In this document: in pieces, positions 1 to 9,334 of the stretch | Position numbering within the stretch: position 1 is the stretch's first letter | How the letters are laid out: each line of letters begins with the position of its first letter | From: Caballeronia sp. TF1N1 | GTDB taxonomy: Bacteria; Pseudomonadota; Gammaproteobacteria; Burkholderiales; Burkholderiaceae | Assembly: GCF_022878925.1 (NCBI RefSeq) | Contig: NZ_CP084626.1 | Span: 2,790,001 to 2,854,000 of the forward strand | Direction of reading: 5' to 3' | Length of the DNA stretch: 64,000 bases | Made by a program: the position numbers and the translations under genes | The notes under the pieces: model-generated | What the model saw: the letters and a program-made list of their open reading frames with translations, nothing else | What the model was told of the DNA's origin: nothing | The model's database searches: none

Positions 1-559
1 GCGCGCGCGGATCGATGCGCGCCTGCGGTTCGCTCGCGAGCGACGCCGTGCTGCGCTGCCCGGCCATCCATTGCACGAGATGCGACTCGTAGAAGAGGCC
101 GCTTTGCGCCACCGTTTTCGCAAGCTCCGATGCCAGCGCGGACGCCGGCAACGGCGGCAGATTCTGGCTCGCCGCACGCGCGGCCGCGACGGCGGCGGCA
201 TTGGAGGAGAAAGCGGTATCGAAAAGCCCCGTGGTCAGCGCGGCGAACGCGCTCGCGGGACGCGGCGGTGTCGGCCAGAGCGGGGCATCGCCGAGAATCG
301 CGGGCGCGGCGCCGCCCAGGCGGGAAATGACATCGAGCGTGCGGGCCACGCTCGACAGTTCGGTTTGCGCGGACGCCACCGGAGCGAGCGTCGGCGCGGA
401 TGCGCCCGCCGCGGTTCCGGCGGGCGTCGCGACGGACAAGGAAACGCCCGTCTGCGTGGTCGGCTGGCCGGTCGAACCGGCGTTGGCGCGCAGCGCGGAC
501 AGAAGGAGCTCGGTCCGGCTGGCGATAATCGTGGCGATCGCGGAATCGAGTCCTGACAT
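1..559 (-). CDS. FliK-like flagellar hook-length control protein, C-terminus outside window
   Basis: The frame is open from an ATG at 559 to the window edge, giving about 186 residues of a longer protein. It begins MSGLDSAIATIIASRTELL, is rich in Ala, Thr, Ser and Pro, and near the visible end has a segment GLFYESHLVQWMAGQ. That segment resembles the region just before the C-terminal hook-length domain of FliK-family proteins. It lies directly downstream of fliS and fliT on the same strand, where beta-proteobacteria often carry a second FliK-like gene. A full-length fliK is present at 7836, so this would be a paralogue. The family call rests on context and that short motif, because the diagnostic C-terminal domain is out of view. 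Confidence 0.6.
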   Translation of the reverse strand, partial: MSGLDSAIATIIASRTELLLSALRANAGSTGQPTTQTGVSLSVATPAGTAAGASAPTLAPVASAQTELSSVARTLDVISRLGGAAPAILGDAPLWPTPPRPASAFAALTTGLFDTAFSSNAAAVAAARAASQNLPPLPASALASELAKTVAQSGLFYESHLVQWMAGQRSTASLASEPQARIDPRA

Positions 560-634
560 GCCGGCATCCTGGAAAGACCGCGCGCGAGGGCCGGGCCAGA
601 CGCCGGAAGAGTTTTCCGTCGCAAGCCGCGTTGT

Positions 635-964
635 CTAGCGCAGTCCGATCATCTTTTTAAGTACGCGCGCCGGGCTGTTGGTCGTGAAGAGCGCGGAAAG
701 ACGCGCGAGGCTCGGCGAACTGAGGTCGCGAATCGCGGCATCGTCGGCGAGGATCTTCTTCACGAGGTCCAGCTTGCGCGCACGGGCGGTGTCGTCGAGT
801 TCCGAGCCGGTATCCACGTCCTTCAACCGTTCGATCAACTCGCGATACCTGCCCTGCATCGTCTTCAATTCGCTCCACTCGCCACTGCGCGCCGCAGCCA
901 GCATCTGGCCGGACAGCGCAGCAATCGCCTCGTAGTGCGCGAAATATTCGTCTGTGGTATTCAT
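635..964 (-). CDS. fliT: FliT-like flagellar export chaperone
   Basis: A small helical protein of 109 residues beginning MNTTDEYFAHYEAIAALS, the length and composition expected of FliT. In enterics FliT binds the filament cap FliD and the FlhDC regulator in the cytoplasm. FliT proteins diverge quickly, so the assignment leans on size, helical pattern and position directly after fliS. The frame stays open upstream to 1648, but that part overlaps fliS and is not protein-like. The ATG at 964 is the sensible start. It is probably co-transcribed with fliS from the sigma-28 promoter at 1557-1583. Confidence 0.75.
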   Translation of the reverse strand: MNTTDEYFAHYEAIAALSGQMLAAARSGEWSELKTMQGRYRELIERLKDVDTGSELDDTARARKLDLVKKILADDAAIRDLSSPSLARLSALFTTNSPARVLKKMIGLR

Positions 965-993
965 TCTTGTCAGGCAGTCGCCATGGCTGCCGC

Positions 994-1413
994 TCAGACG
1001 GCTGCCGCGGTCGTTCTCGCCACTTCCGGTCCAATGCCGACCCACGCCTCTTCGAGCGTAGCCAGCAGATTGTCCACTTCCACGAGCATCGACTCGTCCT
1101 GGTTCAGATTCGCTTCCAGGAGCCGGCGTGCCATGTACGAGTACAGCGCGTCCAGACGCAGCGCGACTTCGCCGCCCGCTTCCTTGTTGAGCGCCTGCTG
1201 CAACCCGGTCTCGATGATGTTGATCGCCTTGCTGATCGCCGTTCCGCGCGCGCCCACGTTCTTCTGCTGCAAGTGCATCCGCGCCTGTGCAATCGACTGC
1301 CGCGCGCCCTGATAGAGCATCACGATCAGCCGGTGCGGGCTCGCTCCCATCACCCCTGTCTGAACGCCGACGCGTGCATATGCGTTGGCTCCCGCCTGTC
1401 CTGGGGAATACAT
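994..1413 (-). CDS. fliS: FliS flagellin export chaperone
   Basis: A protein of 139 residues with the FliS signature: an N-terminal YARVGVQTGVMGASPHRLIV stretch, followed by helices with LYQGARQSIAQAR and LDALYSYMARRLLEAN. FliS binds the C-terminus of flagellin in the cytoplasm, stops it polymerising early and delivers it to the FlhA export gate. It is the first gene of a fliS-fliT-fliK-like minus-strand unit. A good sigma-28 promoter about 145 bp upstream marks it as a late (class III) flagellar gene. Neither the flagellin gene nor fliD is in the window. Confidence 0.95.
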   Translation of the reverse strand: MYSPGQAGANAYARVGVQTGVMGASPHRLIVMLYQGARQSIAQARMHLQQKNVGARGTAISKAINIIETGLQQALNKEAGGEVALRLDALYSYMARRLLEANLNQDESMLVEVDNLLATLEEAWVGIGPEVARTTAAAV

Positions 1414-1556
1414 CCGTGGTTCTCCTTATGCGATACCGAATAACGCCCGCGGCACGTGGCGCGCGGTGCTCGGACGACGGCGCAAAGGCCGCTTCGTCCG
1501 ACCGGTAAGAATCGGTGCTGGCGATCGAACCATCGTTCGCCGTGCTGTTATCGAGG

Positions 1557-1583
1557 TTATCGGAGAATCGCGGCAAAGCTTTA
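1557..1583 (-). promoter_or_regulatory. sigma-28 (FliA) promoter for fliST
   Basis: Read on the minus strand this is TAAAGCTT, a short spacer, then CCGATAA, with the whole element 27 bp long. This matches the FliA consensus TAAAGTTT-N11-GCCGATAA closely. It lies in the 241-bp gap between fliE and fliS and points at fliS. The rest of that gap shows no gene. Confidence 0.8.
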
Positions 1584-1654
1584 GGGCGCAAGGCTCTGGG
1601 GCCGTATCGGCATGATGGGGACGGATTCGAAACGCACGCGCCAGCCACAGCGCG

Positions 1655-2020
1655 TTACACCGAAATTTGCATGATGTCGTTGTAGGCCGACACGAGCTTG
1701 TTGCGTACTTGCAAGCCGAACTGCATGCCGACGTTGGCCTTTTGCATATCGACCATCACGTCGTTGAGCGAAACGTTCGGCGCGCCGATTTCGAACGCGT
1801 GCGCTTCGGACAGCGCCTTCGTCTGGTTGTCGCTGATCTTGCTGATCGACGACTGCAGCGCGTCCGCGAACGTGCCCGCGCTCACCGCGCCCGACTGGCC
1901 GATTCCCGCGTCCTGTCCGGATACGGCACCCGTGGCGACCGTGGGGCTGCCGGCGGCCTGCGTCGCCATCGACTGCATTGTGCTCAGCGCGGAGGTGAGC
2001 GGATTGATCGGGAAGTTCAT
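1655..2020 (-). CDS. fliE: FliE, MS ring-rod junction protein
   Basis: FliE of 121 residues joins the MS ring (FliF) to the rod in the periplasm and is exported early. The C-terminal region [23 protein letters not shown] and onward, ending in YNDIMQISV, is characteristic of the family. The ATG at 2020 is preceded by GGAGACACC, a clear ribosome-binding site, so the longer frame that starts at 2062 is not needed. It is divergent from fliF and probably shares the FlhDC-type control element at 2162-2205. Confidence 0.95.
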   Translation of the reverse strand: MNFPINPLTSALSTMQSMATQAAGSPTVATGAVSGQDAGIGQSGAVSAGTFADALQSSISKISDNQTKALSEAHAFEIGAPNVSLNDVMVDMQKANVGMQFGLQVRNKLVSAYNDIMQISV

Positions 2021-2161
2021 GGTGTCTCCGATTGACAAGTAAAGAGCCGGTTCAGCGCCCAAGTGCGAAAGACGCTCGTCGCCGGGTTCGGGGCGGCGTG
2101 CGAACGGTCGTCCGAACGCTTTTACCGAGTACGAGAAAGATTAGCAGCGCGGCATTTTCCA

Positions 2162-2205
2162 AAGCGCTGGAAGAACGGGGGAAACCCGGCTCTATTCGCC
2201 GAATC
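2162..2205. promoter_or_regulatory. Predicted FlhD4C2 operator between fliE and fliF
   Basis: Two 16-nt arms, AAGCGCTGGAAGAACG and CTCTATTCGCCGAATC, flank a 12-nt spacer. The second arm read on the other strand carries GAATAGAG. The same layout recurs upstream of flgB/flgA, flhB and fliL in this window and fits the enteric FlhD4C2 consensus of inverted AAYGS-N2-3-AAATARCG half-sites. It lies in the 297-bp divergent gap and could serve both fliE and fliF. This is prediction from shared sequence, not demonstrated binding. Confidence 0.6.
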
Positions 2206-2317
2206 GACTTGCAATCTTCTGCGGATAATCCATCTCGTCAAAAGTCCTCCGGCGCCGCATCACGGGCAGTACGACCGGCCAGAGGGGAACGCAAAAGATT
2301 CGGAGCTTCGACGCTAA

Positions 2318-4111
2318 ATGGATACGCCCAACAACTCACTGATCACGCCAGACGCCAGAATGGGCCTGGCAGGCGCGCAGCCTGGCGCCTCGGCGAGCGC
2401 CGCGAGCCCCAGCCTCACCGGCGGCGCTGGCGGCGCCGACTTCGGCGGCTTCGCTCAGCGCATGCCGATGCTCTCGCAATTCCGCTCGAACCCGCGCGTG
2501 CCGCTCATCATCGCCGTGGCGATTCTGGCGATGGTCGTGGCGGGGCTCGTCATGTGGACGCGCCAGCCCGACTACCGCGTGCTGTTCTCGAATCTCTCCG
2601 ACCGCGACGGCGGTGCGATCGTCGCCGCGCTCCAGCAGGGCAACATTCCCTACAAGCTTTCCGACGGCGGCGGCGCGATCCTCGTTCCGGCCGAGTCGGT
2701 GCACGAAACGCGTCTGCGCCTCGCAAGCCAGGGCTTGCCGAAAAGCGGCTCGGTCGGCTTCGAACTGATGGACAACCAAAAGTTCGGCATCAGCCAGTTC
2801 GCGGAGCAGATCAACTACCAGCGCGCGCTCGAAGGCGAACTGGAACGCACCATCGGCGCAATTTCCTCGGTGAAGTCGGCACGCGTGCATCTGGCCATTC
2901 CGAAGCCGAGCGTGTTCGTGCGCGACAAGGAACTGCCGACCGCGTCCGTCATGGTCAACCTCTTTCCCGGCCGCGTGCTCGACGAAGGACAGGTTTCGGC
3001 GATCGCGCACATGGTGTCGTCGGGCGTGGCGGACATGCCGGTCAAGAACGTGAATATCGTCGATCAGGACGGCAACCTGCTCACGAACCAGAGCGCCGCG
3101 AACGGTCTCGACGCATCGCAACTGAAGTACGTGCAGCAGATCGAGCACAACACGCAAAAGCGCATCGACGCGATTCTTTCCCCGCTCTTCGGCGGCGGCA
3201 ACGCGCATTCGCAAGTGAGCGCGGACATCGACTTCTCGAAGCTCGAACAAACCGCCGAAAGCTACGGCCCGAACGCCAACCCCCAGAACACGTCGATCCG
3301 CAGCCAGCAATCGAGCGAATCCAGCGAAACCTCGGGCAGCGGCCCGTCGGGCGTGCCGGGCGCGCTGTCGAACCAGCCGCCGCAGCCGGCATCCGCGCCG
3401 GTCACGGGCGGAGCATCGGACGCAACCGGCGCTGCCGCCGCGAAGTCCACGCCGCAGAACCTGCGCAAGGACACGACGACCAATTACGAAGTGGACCGCA
3501 CCGTGCGCCACTACGAACAGGCGACAGGCGGCATCAAGCGTCTTTCGGTGGCGGTGGTCGTGAACTATCAGCGTCAGGTCGATGCGAAGGGCAACGTCAC
3601 GATGACGCCGCTCGCCGCCGACAAGCTCGCGCAAGTCCAGCAACTCGTGAAGGACGCGATGGGCTACGACGAGAAGCGCGGCGACTCGGTCAACGTGGTG
3701 AACAGCGCGTTCAACTCCGACCAGAACGTGACGCCCGATGTGCCGTGGTGGCGCACGCCGGACATGATCATGCGCGGTATTCAGTTGGCGAAGTACGTGG
3801 GCATCGGCATCGTCGCACTGTTCCTGTACTTCAGCATGGTGAAGCCGGCAATGCGCCGCGCCTTCCCCGTGCCGGAACCGGCGGCGCCCTCGCTCAACGC
3901 GCCAGACGAACTCTCGCTGCTCGACGGCCCGACGCTCGAAGGCGGCGCCAAGAATGACGATGATGACAAGGATGCCGAGGTAAGTCTCCTCGGTCATGAA
4001 AGCAACAAGGCCAAGTTCGATCGCAATCTCGACTACGCGCGCATGGTGGCGCGTCAGGACGCGAGAATCGTGGCGACGGTCGTGAAGAACTGGGTGTCCG
4101 ATGAACGCTGA
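2318..4111 (+). CDS. fliF: FliF, flagellar MS-ring protein
   Basis: FliF of 597 residues forms the inner-membrane MS ring on which the flagellum is built. One transmembrane helix lies at about 61-80 (VPLIIAVAILAMVVAGLVMW). A periplasmic ring-building region follows, starting YRVLFSNLSDRDGGAIVAAL. A Ser/Pro/Gly-rich variable stretch covers about 325-385. A second membrane helix lies near 490-510, and the C-terminal LDYARMVARQDARIVATVVKNWV is the FliG-binding tail. It is the first gene of fliFGHIJK, and its last 11 bases overlap fliG. Confidence 0.97.
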   Translation: MDTPNNSLITPDARMGLAGAQPGASASAASPSLTGGAGGADFGGFAQRMPMLSQFRSNPRVPLIIAVAILAMVVAGLVMWTRQPDYRVLFSNLSDRDGGAIVAALQQGNIPYKLSDGGGAILVPAESVHETRLRLASQGLPKSGSVGFELMDNQKFGISQFAEQINYQRALEGELERTIGAISSVKSARVHLAIPKPSVFVRDKELPTASVMVNLFPGRVLDEGQVSAIAHMVSSGVADMPVKNVNIVDQDGNLLTNQSAANGLDASQLKYVQQIEHNTQKRIDAILSPLFGGGNAHSQVSADIDFSKLEQTAESYGPNANPQNTSIRSQQSSESSETSGSGPSGVPGALSNQPPQPASAPVTGGASDATGAAAAKSTPQNLRKDTTTNYEVDRTVRHYEQATGGIKRLSVAVVVNYQRQVDAKGNVTMTPLAADKLAQVQQLVKDAMGYDEKRGDSVNVVNSAFNSDQNVTPDVPWWRTPDMIMRGIQLAKYVGIGIVALFLYFSMVKPAMRRAFPVPEPAAPSLNAPDELSLLDGPTLEGGAKNDDDDKDAEVSLLGHESNKAKFDRNLDYARMVARQDARIVATVVKNWVSDER

Positions 4112-5096
4112 AGGTCTCAATAAAGCCGCGCTCCTCCTGATGTCGATCGGCGAGGAAGAAGCCGCCGAAGTTTTCAAGTATCTCGCTCCGCGCGAGGTGC
4201 AGAAGATCGGCGCGACCATGGCGGCGCTCAAGAACGTGACGCGCGAGCAGCTCGACAACGTGCTGACCGAATTCGTCAGCGAAGCGGAGCAGCACACCGC
4301 GTTGTCGCTCGATTCGAGCGAGTACATCCGCTCGGTGCTCACGAAGGCGCTCGGCGAAACCAAGGCTGGCGCGCTCATCGACCGGATTCTGCAAGGCAGC
4401 GATACGAGCGGTATCGAAGGTCTGAAGTGGATGGACTCGGGCGCGGTCGCGGAACTCATCAAGAACGAGCATCCGCAGATCATCGCGACGATCCTCGTGC
4501 ACCTGGACCGCGATCAGGCTTCGGAAATCGTCTCGCTGCTCAACGACCGTCTGCGTAACGACGTGCTGCTGCGTATCGCCACGCTCGACGGTATTCAGCC
4601 CGCCGCGCTGCGCGAACTCGACGATGTGCTGACCACGCTTCTCTCCGGCAGCGACAACCTGAAGCGCGCGCCGATGGGCGGTATCCGCACGGCGGCCGAG
4701 ATTCTCAACTTCATGTCGAGCAACCATGAAGAGGGCGTGATCAACAACGTCAAGGAATACGACGTGGAACTCGCGCAGAAGATCATCGACCAGATGTTCG
4801 TGTTCGAGAACCTGCTCGACCTGGAAGACCGCGCGATCCAGTTGCTGCTGAAGGAAGTGGAATCCGAAACGCTGATCGTCTCGCTCAAGGGCGCGCAGCC
4901 CGCGTTGCGTCAGAAGTTCCTGTCGAACATGTCGCAACGCGCGGCCGAATTGCTTGCGGAAGACCTCGATTCGCGCGGTCCGGTGCGTGTGTCGGAAGTC
5001 GAGCAGCAGCAACGCAAGGTGCTTCAGGTGGTGCGTAATCTGGCGGAAAACGGCCAGATTCAATTAGGCGGCAAGGCAGAGGATGCATATGTCTAA
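4101..5096 (+). CDS. fliG: FliG, flagellar motor switch protein
   Basis: FliG of 331 residues, the usual length, is the C-ring component that binds FliF through its N-terminus, FliM in the middle, and the stator through charged residues in its C-terminal domain. Recognisable segments include GLNKAALLLMSIGEEEAAEVFKYL at the start, the middle-domain region EHPQIIATILVHLDRDQA, and the C-terminal MFVFENLLDLEDRAIQLLLKEV. It overlaps fliF by 11 bp and fliH by 8 bp, suggesting translational coupling. Confidence 0.97.
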   Translation: MNAEGLNKAALLLMSIGEEEAAEVFKYLAPREVQKIGATMAALKNVTREQLDNVLTEFVSEAEQHTALSLDSSEYIRSVLTKALGETKAGALIDRILQGSDTSGIEGLKWMDSGAVAELIKNEHPQIIATILVHLDRDQASEIVSLLNDRLRNDVLLRIATLDGIQPAALRELDDVLTTLLSGSDNLKRAPMGGIRTAAEILNFMSSNHEEGVINNVKEYDVELAQKIIDQMFVFENLLDLEDRAIQLLLKEVESETLIVSLKGAQPALRQKFLSNMSQRAAELLAEDLDSRGPVRVSEVEQQQRKVLQVVRNLAENGQIQLGGKAEDAYV

Positions 5097-5760
5097 TCCG
5101 GCCCAGAACCCGAAGGCGCCGCTCTCCGCGTATCAACGCTGGGAGATGGCTTCGTTCGATCCCGTCACCGTGGACCACAGCGCGGCGGATCAGGCAGCGC
5201 TCGAAGCGCATTTGCGCCGCGTCGAGGAAGACGCGCATGCGCAAGGTCTTGCCACGGGTCATGTGGCTGGACAGGCGATCGGGTATCAGGCCGGTTTCGA
5301 ACAAGGTCACGCCAAGGGTTTCGAGGACGGCCGCAAGGAAGCGCTCGCCGAAGCGGCGCGTCTCGCGGAAATCGCCGATGCGTTCAGGATCGCGCTGCAA
5401 GCCGCCGATGCCGCCATCGCGGAAACGCTCGCCGCGCTCGCGGTCGATATCGCGCAGCAAGTGGTGCGGCAGCATCTGGCGCACGATCCGACGGCGCTCG
5501 TCACCGTGGCGCGCGAAGTGATCGCGGCCGAGCCGGAACTCACGGGATCGCCGACGCTGATCGTGAATCCCGCCGATTTGCCTATCGTCGATGCGTACTT
5601 GCAGGAAGAACTCGGCGCGGCTGGCTGGATGGTGCGGCCCGACCCGCTCGTGGAACGCGGCGGCTGCCGCGCGCACGCGGCGAGCGGCGAAATCGATTCG
5701 ACCAATGCGTCGCGCTGGGAGCGTGTCGCGGCGGCATTGGGGAGGAACAAGCCGTGGTAA
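5089..5760 (+). CDS. fliH: FliH, flagellar export ATPase regulator
   Basis: FliH of 223 residues binds the export ATPase FliI and links it to the C ring. The middle of the protein has the glycine-spaced helix typical of FliH ([25 protein letters not shown]), followed by the C-terminal FliI-binding domain. An ATG at 5083 is also in frame, but the AGAGG just before it leaves no spacing. The ATG at 5089 sits about six bases from it and is preferred. It overlaps fliG by 8 bp and fliI by 7 bp. Confidence 0.93.
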   Translation: MSNPAQNPKAPLSAYQRWEMASFDPVTVDHSAADQAALEAHLRRVEEDAHAQGLATGHVAGQAIGYQAGFEQGHAKGFEDGRKEALAEAARLAEIADAFRIALQAADAAIAETLAALAVDIAQQVVRQHLAHDPTALVTVAREVIAAEPELTGSPTLIVNPADLPIVDAYLQEELGAAGWMVRPDPLVERGGCRAHAASGEIDSTNASRWERVAAALGRNKPW

Positions 5761-7283
5761 ATAGCGCAATGACGCATCGCATCACGCAGGACGGACTAAG
5801 CGAGCTGGAGCAGGAAATCGCGCGCGCGTCGTTCGGGCCGGAGGCTGTCGTCGAGGAAGAATCGCCGGAGGAACTCGCTGCGCGGACCATCGCGGAACTC
5901 GCGAACATGGCGGGCAATCCGCATATCGACGCCTGGCGCGACAAGCTCGACGCCCTCAAGGCGCGTACCGCGATCGCCAAGCCGCTGCGTCCGTGCGGAC
6001 GTCTCACGCGCGCCGCCGGCCTCGTGCTCGAAGCGGTCGGACTGAAGATGGGCGTCGGTTCCGAATGCATGATCGAACTGCCGCCGGGCAGCGCCATTCC
6101 GACCGCCGAAGCCGAAGTCGTCGGCTTCGCGGGCGACAAACTCTTCTTGATGCCGACCACGGAAATGGCCGGCCTCTTGCCCGGCGCGCGCGTGTATCCG
6201 CTGGAAAGCGCGCCGATCAACGATCCGATGGCAGGCGCGAAACGTCTGCCGGTCGGCTGGGAGATGCTCGGCCGCGTGGTCGATGCATCCGGCCGTCCGC
6301 TCGACGGACTCGGCCCGCTCGGCGCAAAAGTCGATGCGCCGTTGTCATCGCCGGTCATCAACCCGCTGAATCGCGAGCCGATTCACAAAGTGCTGGACGT
6401 CGGCGTGCGCGCAATCAATTCGCTGCTGACGGTTGGACGCGGCCAGCGCATGGGCCTGTTCGCGGGTTCGGGCGTCGGTAAATCGGTGCTGCTCGGCACG
6501 ATGGCGCGCTACACGAGCGCGGAAGTGATCGTGATCGGACTGATCGGCGAACGCGGCCGCGAAGTGAAGGAATTTATCGAACAGATTCTCGGCGAAGACG
6601 GTCTCGCGCGTTCGGTCGTCGTGGCCGCGCCGGCCGACGTTTCGCCGGTGCTGCGCATGCAGGGCGCGACTTACGCGACTTCGCTCGCCGAATATTTCCG
6701 CGATCAGGGCAAGCATGTGTTGCTGCTAATGGATTCGCTGACGCGTTACGCGATGGCGCAGCGCGAGATCGCACTTGCGATTGGCGAGCCGCCCGCGACC
6801 AAGGGTTACCCGCCGTCGGTGTTCGCCAAGCTGCCCGCGCTGGTCGAGCGTACCGGCAATGGCCCGGAAGGCGGCGGTTCGATCACCGCGTTCTACACCG
6901 TGCTCACCGAAGGCGACGACCAGCAAGATCCGATCGCCGATTCGGCCCGCGCCATTCTCGACGGCCATATCGTGCTGAACCGCTCGCTCGCCGAGGCGGG
7001 GCATTATCCGGCTATCGATATCGAACAGTCGATCAGCCGCGCGATGACCGCGCTCATCGACGACAAGCATCTCGAACACGTGCGCCTTTTCAAGCAGATG
7101 CTCTCGCGTTATCAGCGCAATCGCGATCTGATCAACGTGGGCGCGTATTCCAGCGGCCGCGATGCCCTGCTCGACCGGGCCATCGCGCTTTATCCGCGAA
7201 TGGAGTCGTTTTTACAGCAAGGCTTTCGCGAGCAGGCGAATTTCGAACCGAGTCTTGGTTTATTGCATCAACTTTTCAACTAG
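5754..7283 (+). CDS. fliI: FliI, flagellum-specific export ATPase
   Basis: FliI of 509 residues is the hexameric ATPase of the flagellar type III export apparatus, related to the F1 beta subunit. The Walker A motif GSGVGKS lies at about 238-244 and the Walker B region [15 protein letters not shown] near 325. The family signature [16 protein letters not shown] follows. The start is taken as GTG at 5754 because GGGAGG lies eight bases before it. An ATG at 5769 is possible but has no such site. The protein is somewhat longer than enteric FliI because of an acidic N-terminal extension. Confidence 0.96.
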   Translation: MVNSAMTHRITQDGLSELEQEIARASFGPEAVVEEESPEELAARTIAELANMAGNPHIDAWRDKLDALKARTAIAKPLRPCGRLTRAAGLVLEAVGLKMGVGSECMIELPPGSAIPTAEAEVVGFAGDKLFLMPTTEMAGLLPGARVYPLESAPINDPMAGAKRLPVGWEMLGRVVDASGRPLDGLGPLGAKVDAPLSSPVINPLNREPIHKVLDVGVRAINSLLTVGRGQRMGLFAGSGVGKSVLLGTMARYTSAEVIVIGLIGERGREVKEFIEQILGEDGLARSVVVAAPADVSPVLRMQGATYATSLAEYFRDQGKHVLLLMDSLTRYAMAQREIALAIGEPPATKGYPPSVFAKLPALVERTGNGPEGGGSITAFYTVLTEGDDQQDPIADSARAILDGHIVLNRSLAEAGHYPAIDIEQSISRAMTALIDDKHLEHVRLFKQMLSRYQRNRDLINVGAYSSGRDALLDRAIALYPRMESFLQQGFREQANFEPSLGLLHQLFN

Positions 7284-7354
7284 TATTTGCAGCCGCACCT
7301 ATATTTGTCATAAGTTATTAAAAAAACCGCGCGACCACAGAGACCAACTCGTCC

Positions 7355-7804
7355 ATGTCAAAGAATCTGCCGATCAACACCCTGATCGAACTCGCTCAGG
7401 AAGAACTCGACGCCGCGACCAAGAAGCTGGGCAAGCTTCAGCAGGAGCGCAACGAAATCGAGGGGCAACTCAATTCGCTCGTGACGTATCGCGACGAATA
7501 TCACGCGCGTTTCACGGCGTCGGCGCAGCAAGGCACGACGGCGCAGACGCTGCGTAACTTCCAGGCGTTCGTCGACACGCTGGACTCGGCGATCGCGCAA
7601 CAGCGCACGTTGCTCGTGATGGCCGACCAGCGCATCGAGGCGGCGAAGCCGGAATGGCGTCTCAAGAAGCAGAAGGTCGGCAGCTACGAGGTGCTCGCGG
7701 CGCGCGGCGAGGCGTTGCTCGCCAAGAAGGCGGCGCGCGTGGAACAGCGCGAATCGGACGAGCACGCGGCCAAGGTGCTGCGCATGCGCGCCGAACGCGC
7801 CTGA
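7355..7804 (+). CDS. fliJ: FliJ, flagellar export protein
   Basis: A protein of 149 residues that is almost entirely coiled coil (KKLGKLQQERNEIEGQLNSL and onward, ending in charged KKAARVEQRESDEHAAKVL). FliJ sits in the centre of the FliI ring and helps couple the ATPase and chaperones to FlhA. Position between fliI and fliK supports the call. The 71-bp gap before it is unusually AT-rich for this window. Confidence 0.92.
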   Translation: MSKNLPINTLIELAQEELDAATKKLGKLQQERNEIEGQLNSLVTYRDEYHARFTASAQQGTTAQTLRNFQAFVDTLDSAIAQQRTLLVMADQRIEAAKPEWRLKKQKVGSYEVLAARGEALLAKKAARVEQRESDEHAAKVLRMRAERA

Positions 7805-7835
7805 ATTTAACTACCGGACTTTTTCGAGGTAACGC

Positions 7836-9278
7836 ATGTCCTCCGTTTCTTCCATCGGCGCGCAGTCGGGCGTTTCGTCATCTTCGGCTGCCAAAAAGCG
7901 TGCAGCGGACGCAGGCGCGTCGTTCGGCCTGACGCTGCAGAGCATGACCGACAAGGCCAATGCCGACGCACAGGCAGCCAAGGCGCTGGCGGCGTCGTCC
8001 TTGTCCTCGTCCACTGCGGCCAAGTCGAGCGTGCATGACGTGCCGAAGTCCGACGACACCGCGAGCGCCAGCAAGTCGGACGACGCGAGCGACGTGAAGA
8101 AGAGCGATAGCGCGACAGACACGCAGGCGTCGTCGTCGGCCGACAAGAGCGGCAAGACGGATTCGACGAAGGAGGCATCGAAGCCTTCGGGCAAGACCGA
8201 AACGGCGGATGCGTCCAAGCCTGCCGCCCCGGCAAAGCCCGCGAAAGCGACGGATGCCGCCGATGCGGCCGAGCGCGCGGACGCCGCCCAAGCTGCGAAT
8301 ACCACCGTGTCCGACGTGACCGATGCGGCCGCGACGGCGGTTGCATCGACGGATGACGACAAGACCGCGACCGGCGACACGCACAAGAGCGGCGACGCCA
8401 AGTCCGCGCAAGATGCGCTGCAGGCCGCGCTCGCCGCGATGAACAACGTGCCGGCGAATGCCGTGCCGATGAACGCGGCGGCATCGGCGCATGCGGGCGC
8501 GGGCGCGGCCACGGGCGCTGGAAAGAGCGACGAGGCGTCGGGCGCCATGGTCGGCGAAGGATCGAAGGGTAATCGCTCGGGCGGCCTGCTCAACGCGCTC
8601 GCCGGCGATGCCAGGGACAACGCGGCGCCGGCGACGACCGCGGCACTGGCAAGCGATGCGGCAGCGGTTCAGGCCGCGCTGACCCCGCAAGCCGATGCGG
8701 GCAGCGCGGCGTACAAAGCCATCTCGCAGCAAGCCGATGCAGCGGCGCGCGCGGTGGCGATGCAATCGGCATCGGCGGGGTCGGCGGTATCGAGTGCGCA
8801 AGGCGAGATGACGGCGGCGACCAGCGCGGCGATTGCGCCGCACGTGGGCGCTGGCGGCTGGGACGATGCGTTCAGCCAGAAAGTCGTGTTCCTCTCGAAT
8901 TCGCAGCAACAGAGCGCGGAGTTGACGCTCAATCCGAAGGATCTCGGCCCGTTGCAGGTCACTCTGCAGGTTTCCGAGAATCATGCGCACGCGCTCTTCG
9001 TGTCGCAGCATGCGCAGGTGCGCGAAGCGGTCGAGGCCGCGATGCCGAAGCTGCGAGAGGCGATGGAAGCCAACGGTATCAGCCTAGGCTCCACCAGCGT
9101 TTCGGATGGATTCGCGCGCCAGTCGTCGCAACAGGACCGCGGCGAGGGCCGCTCGTCGTCGGGCAACGGACGCGGCGTGGGCGGTGTTGGCGGCGTCGGC
9201 GGTAGCGATTCGGGCGTGGCAAGCACGGTGACGATGCCGGTGCGGCGCACGGTCGGGTTGGTGGATACGTTTGCTTGA
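7836..9278 (+). CDS. fliK: FliK, flagellar hook-length control protein
   Basis: FliK of 480 residues is exported as a molecular ruler and switches FlhB specificity from hook to filament substrates. The N-terminal two thirds are low-complexity, rich in Ala, Ser, Asp and Lys. The C-terminal domain has the family core QSAELTLNPKDLGPLQVTLQ followed by VREAVEAAMPKLREAMEANG. A Gly/Ser-rich tail (GRGVGGVGGVGGS) follows. The ATG at 7836 is preceded by GAGG. It ends the fliFGHIJK run, and the next genes are on the other strand. Confidence 0.95.
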   Translation: MSSVSSIGAQSGVSSSSAAKKRAADAGASFGLTLQSMTDKANADAQAAKALAASSLSSSTAAKSSVHDVPKSDDTASASKSDDASDVKKSDSATDTQASSSADKSGKTDSTKEASKPSGKTETADASKPAAPAKPAKATDAADAAERADAAQAANTTVSDVTDAAATAVASTDDDKTATGDTHKSGDAKSAQDALQAALAAMNNVPANAVPMNAAASAHAGAGAATGAGKSDEASGAMVGEGSKGNRSGGLLNALAGDARDNAAPATTAALASDAAAVQAALTPQADAGSAAYKAISQQADAAARAVAMQSASAGSAVSSAQGEMTAATSAAIAPHVGAGGWDDAFSQKVVFLSNSQQQSAELTLNPKDLGPLQVTLQVSENHAHALFVSQHAQVREAVEAAMPKLREAMEANGISLGSTSVSDGFARQSSQQDRGEGRSSSGNGRGVGGVGGVGGSDSGVASTVTMPVRRTVGLVDTFA

Positions 9279-9287
9279 TGGCCGTGG

Positions 9288-9324
9288 TGCAATCGATTCG
9301 GCTTCTTGGGACGAACCGATTGCA
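9288..9324. repeat. Inverted repeat between convergent fliK and the PAAR cassette
   Basis: TGCAATCG at 9288-9295 pairs with CGATTGCA at 9317-9324, with a further partial inner pairing (TTCG with CGAA). It lies in the 56-bp gap between two genes that converge. It could act as a two-way transcription end, but there is no T-run on either side, so a rho-independent terminator is not clear. Confidence 0.4.
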
Positions 9325-9334
9325 ATCACATTGA

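Noticed and set aside
635..1648. One long minus-strand frame of 337 codons covering fliT and the region upstream
   Set aside because: Only the last 109 codons are protein-like (FliT). The rest overlaps fliS in another phase and crosses the fliS promoter.
2032..3957. A 641-codon plus-strand frame overlapping fliF in another phase
   Set aside because: Arg-rich, no domain, and the FliF frame is clearly the real one.
2336..4483. A 715-codon open frame on the minus strand opposite fliF and fliG
   Set aside because: It is a shadow of two strongly coding plus-strand genes. Its product is rich in Arg, His and Val with no motif, as expected for the reverse of GC-rich coding DNA.
8020..8300. Short repeats of Ala/Ser/Asp/Lys codons in fliK that look like a repeat array
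   Set aside because: They are in-frame low-complexity sequence normal for FliK linkers, with no regular spacing; not a CRISPR or tandem array.
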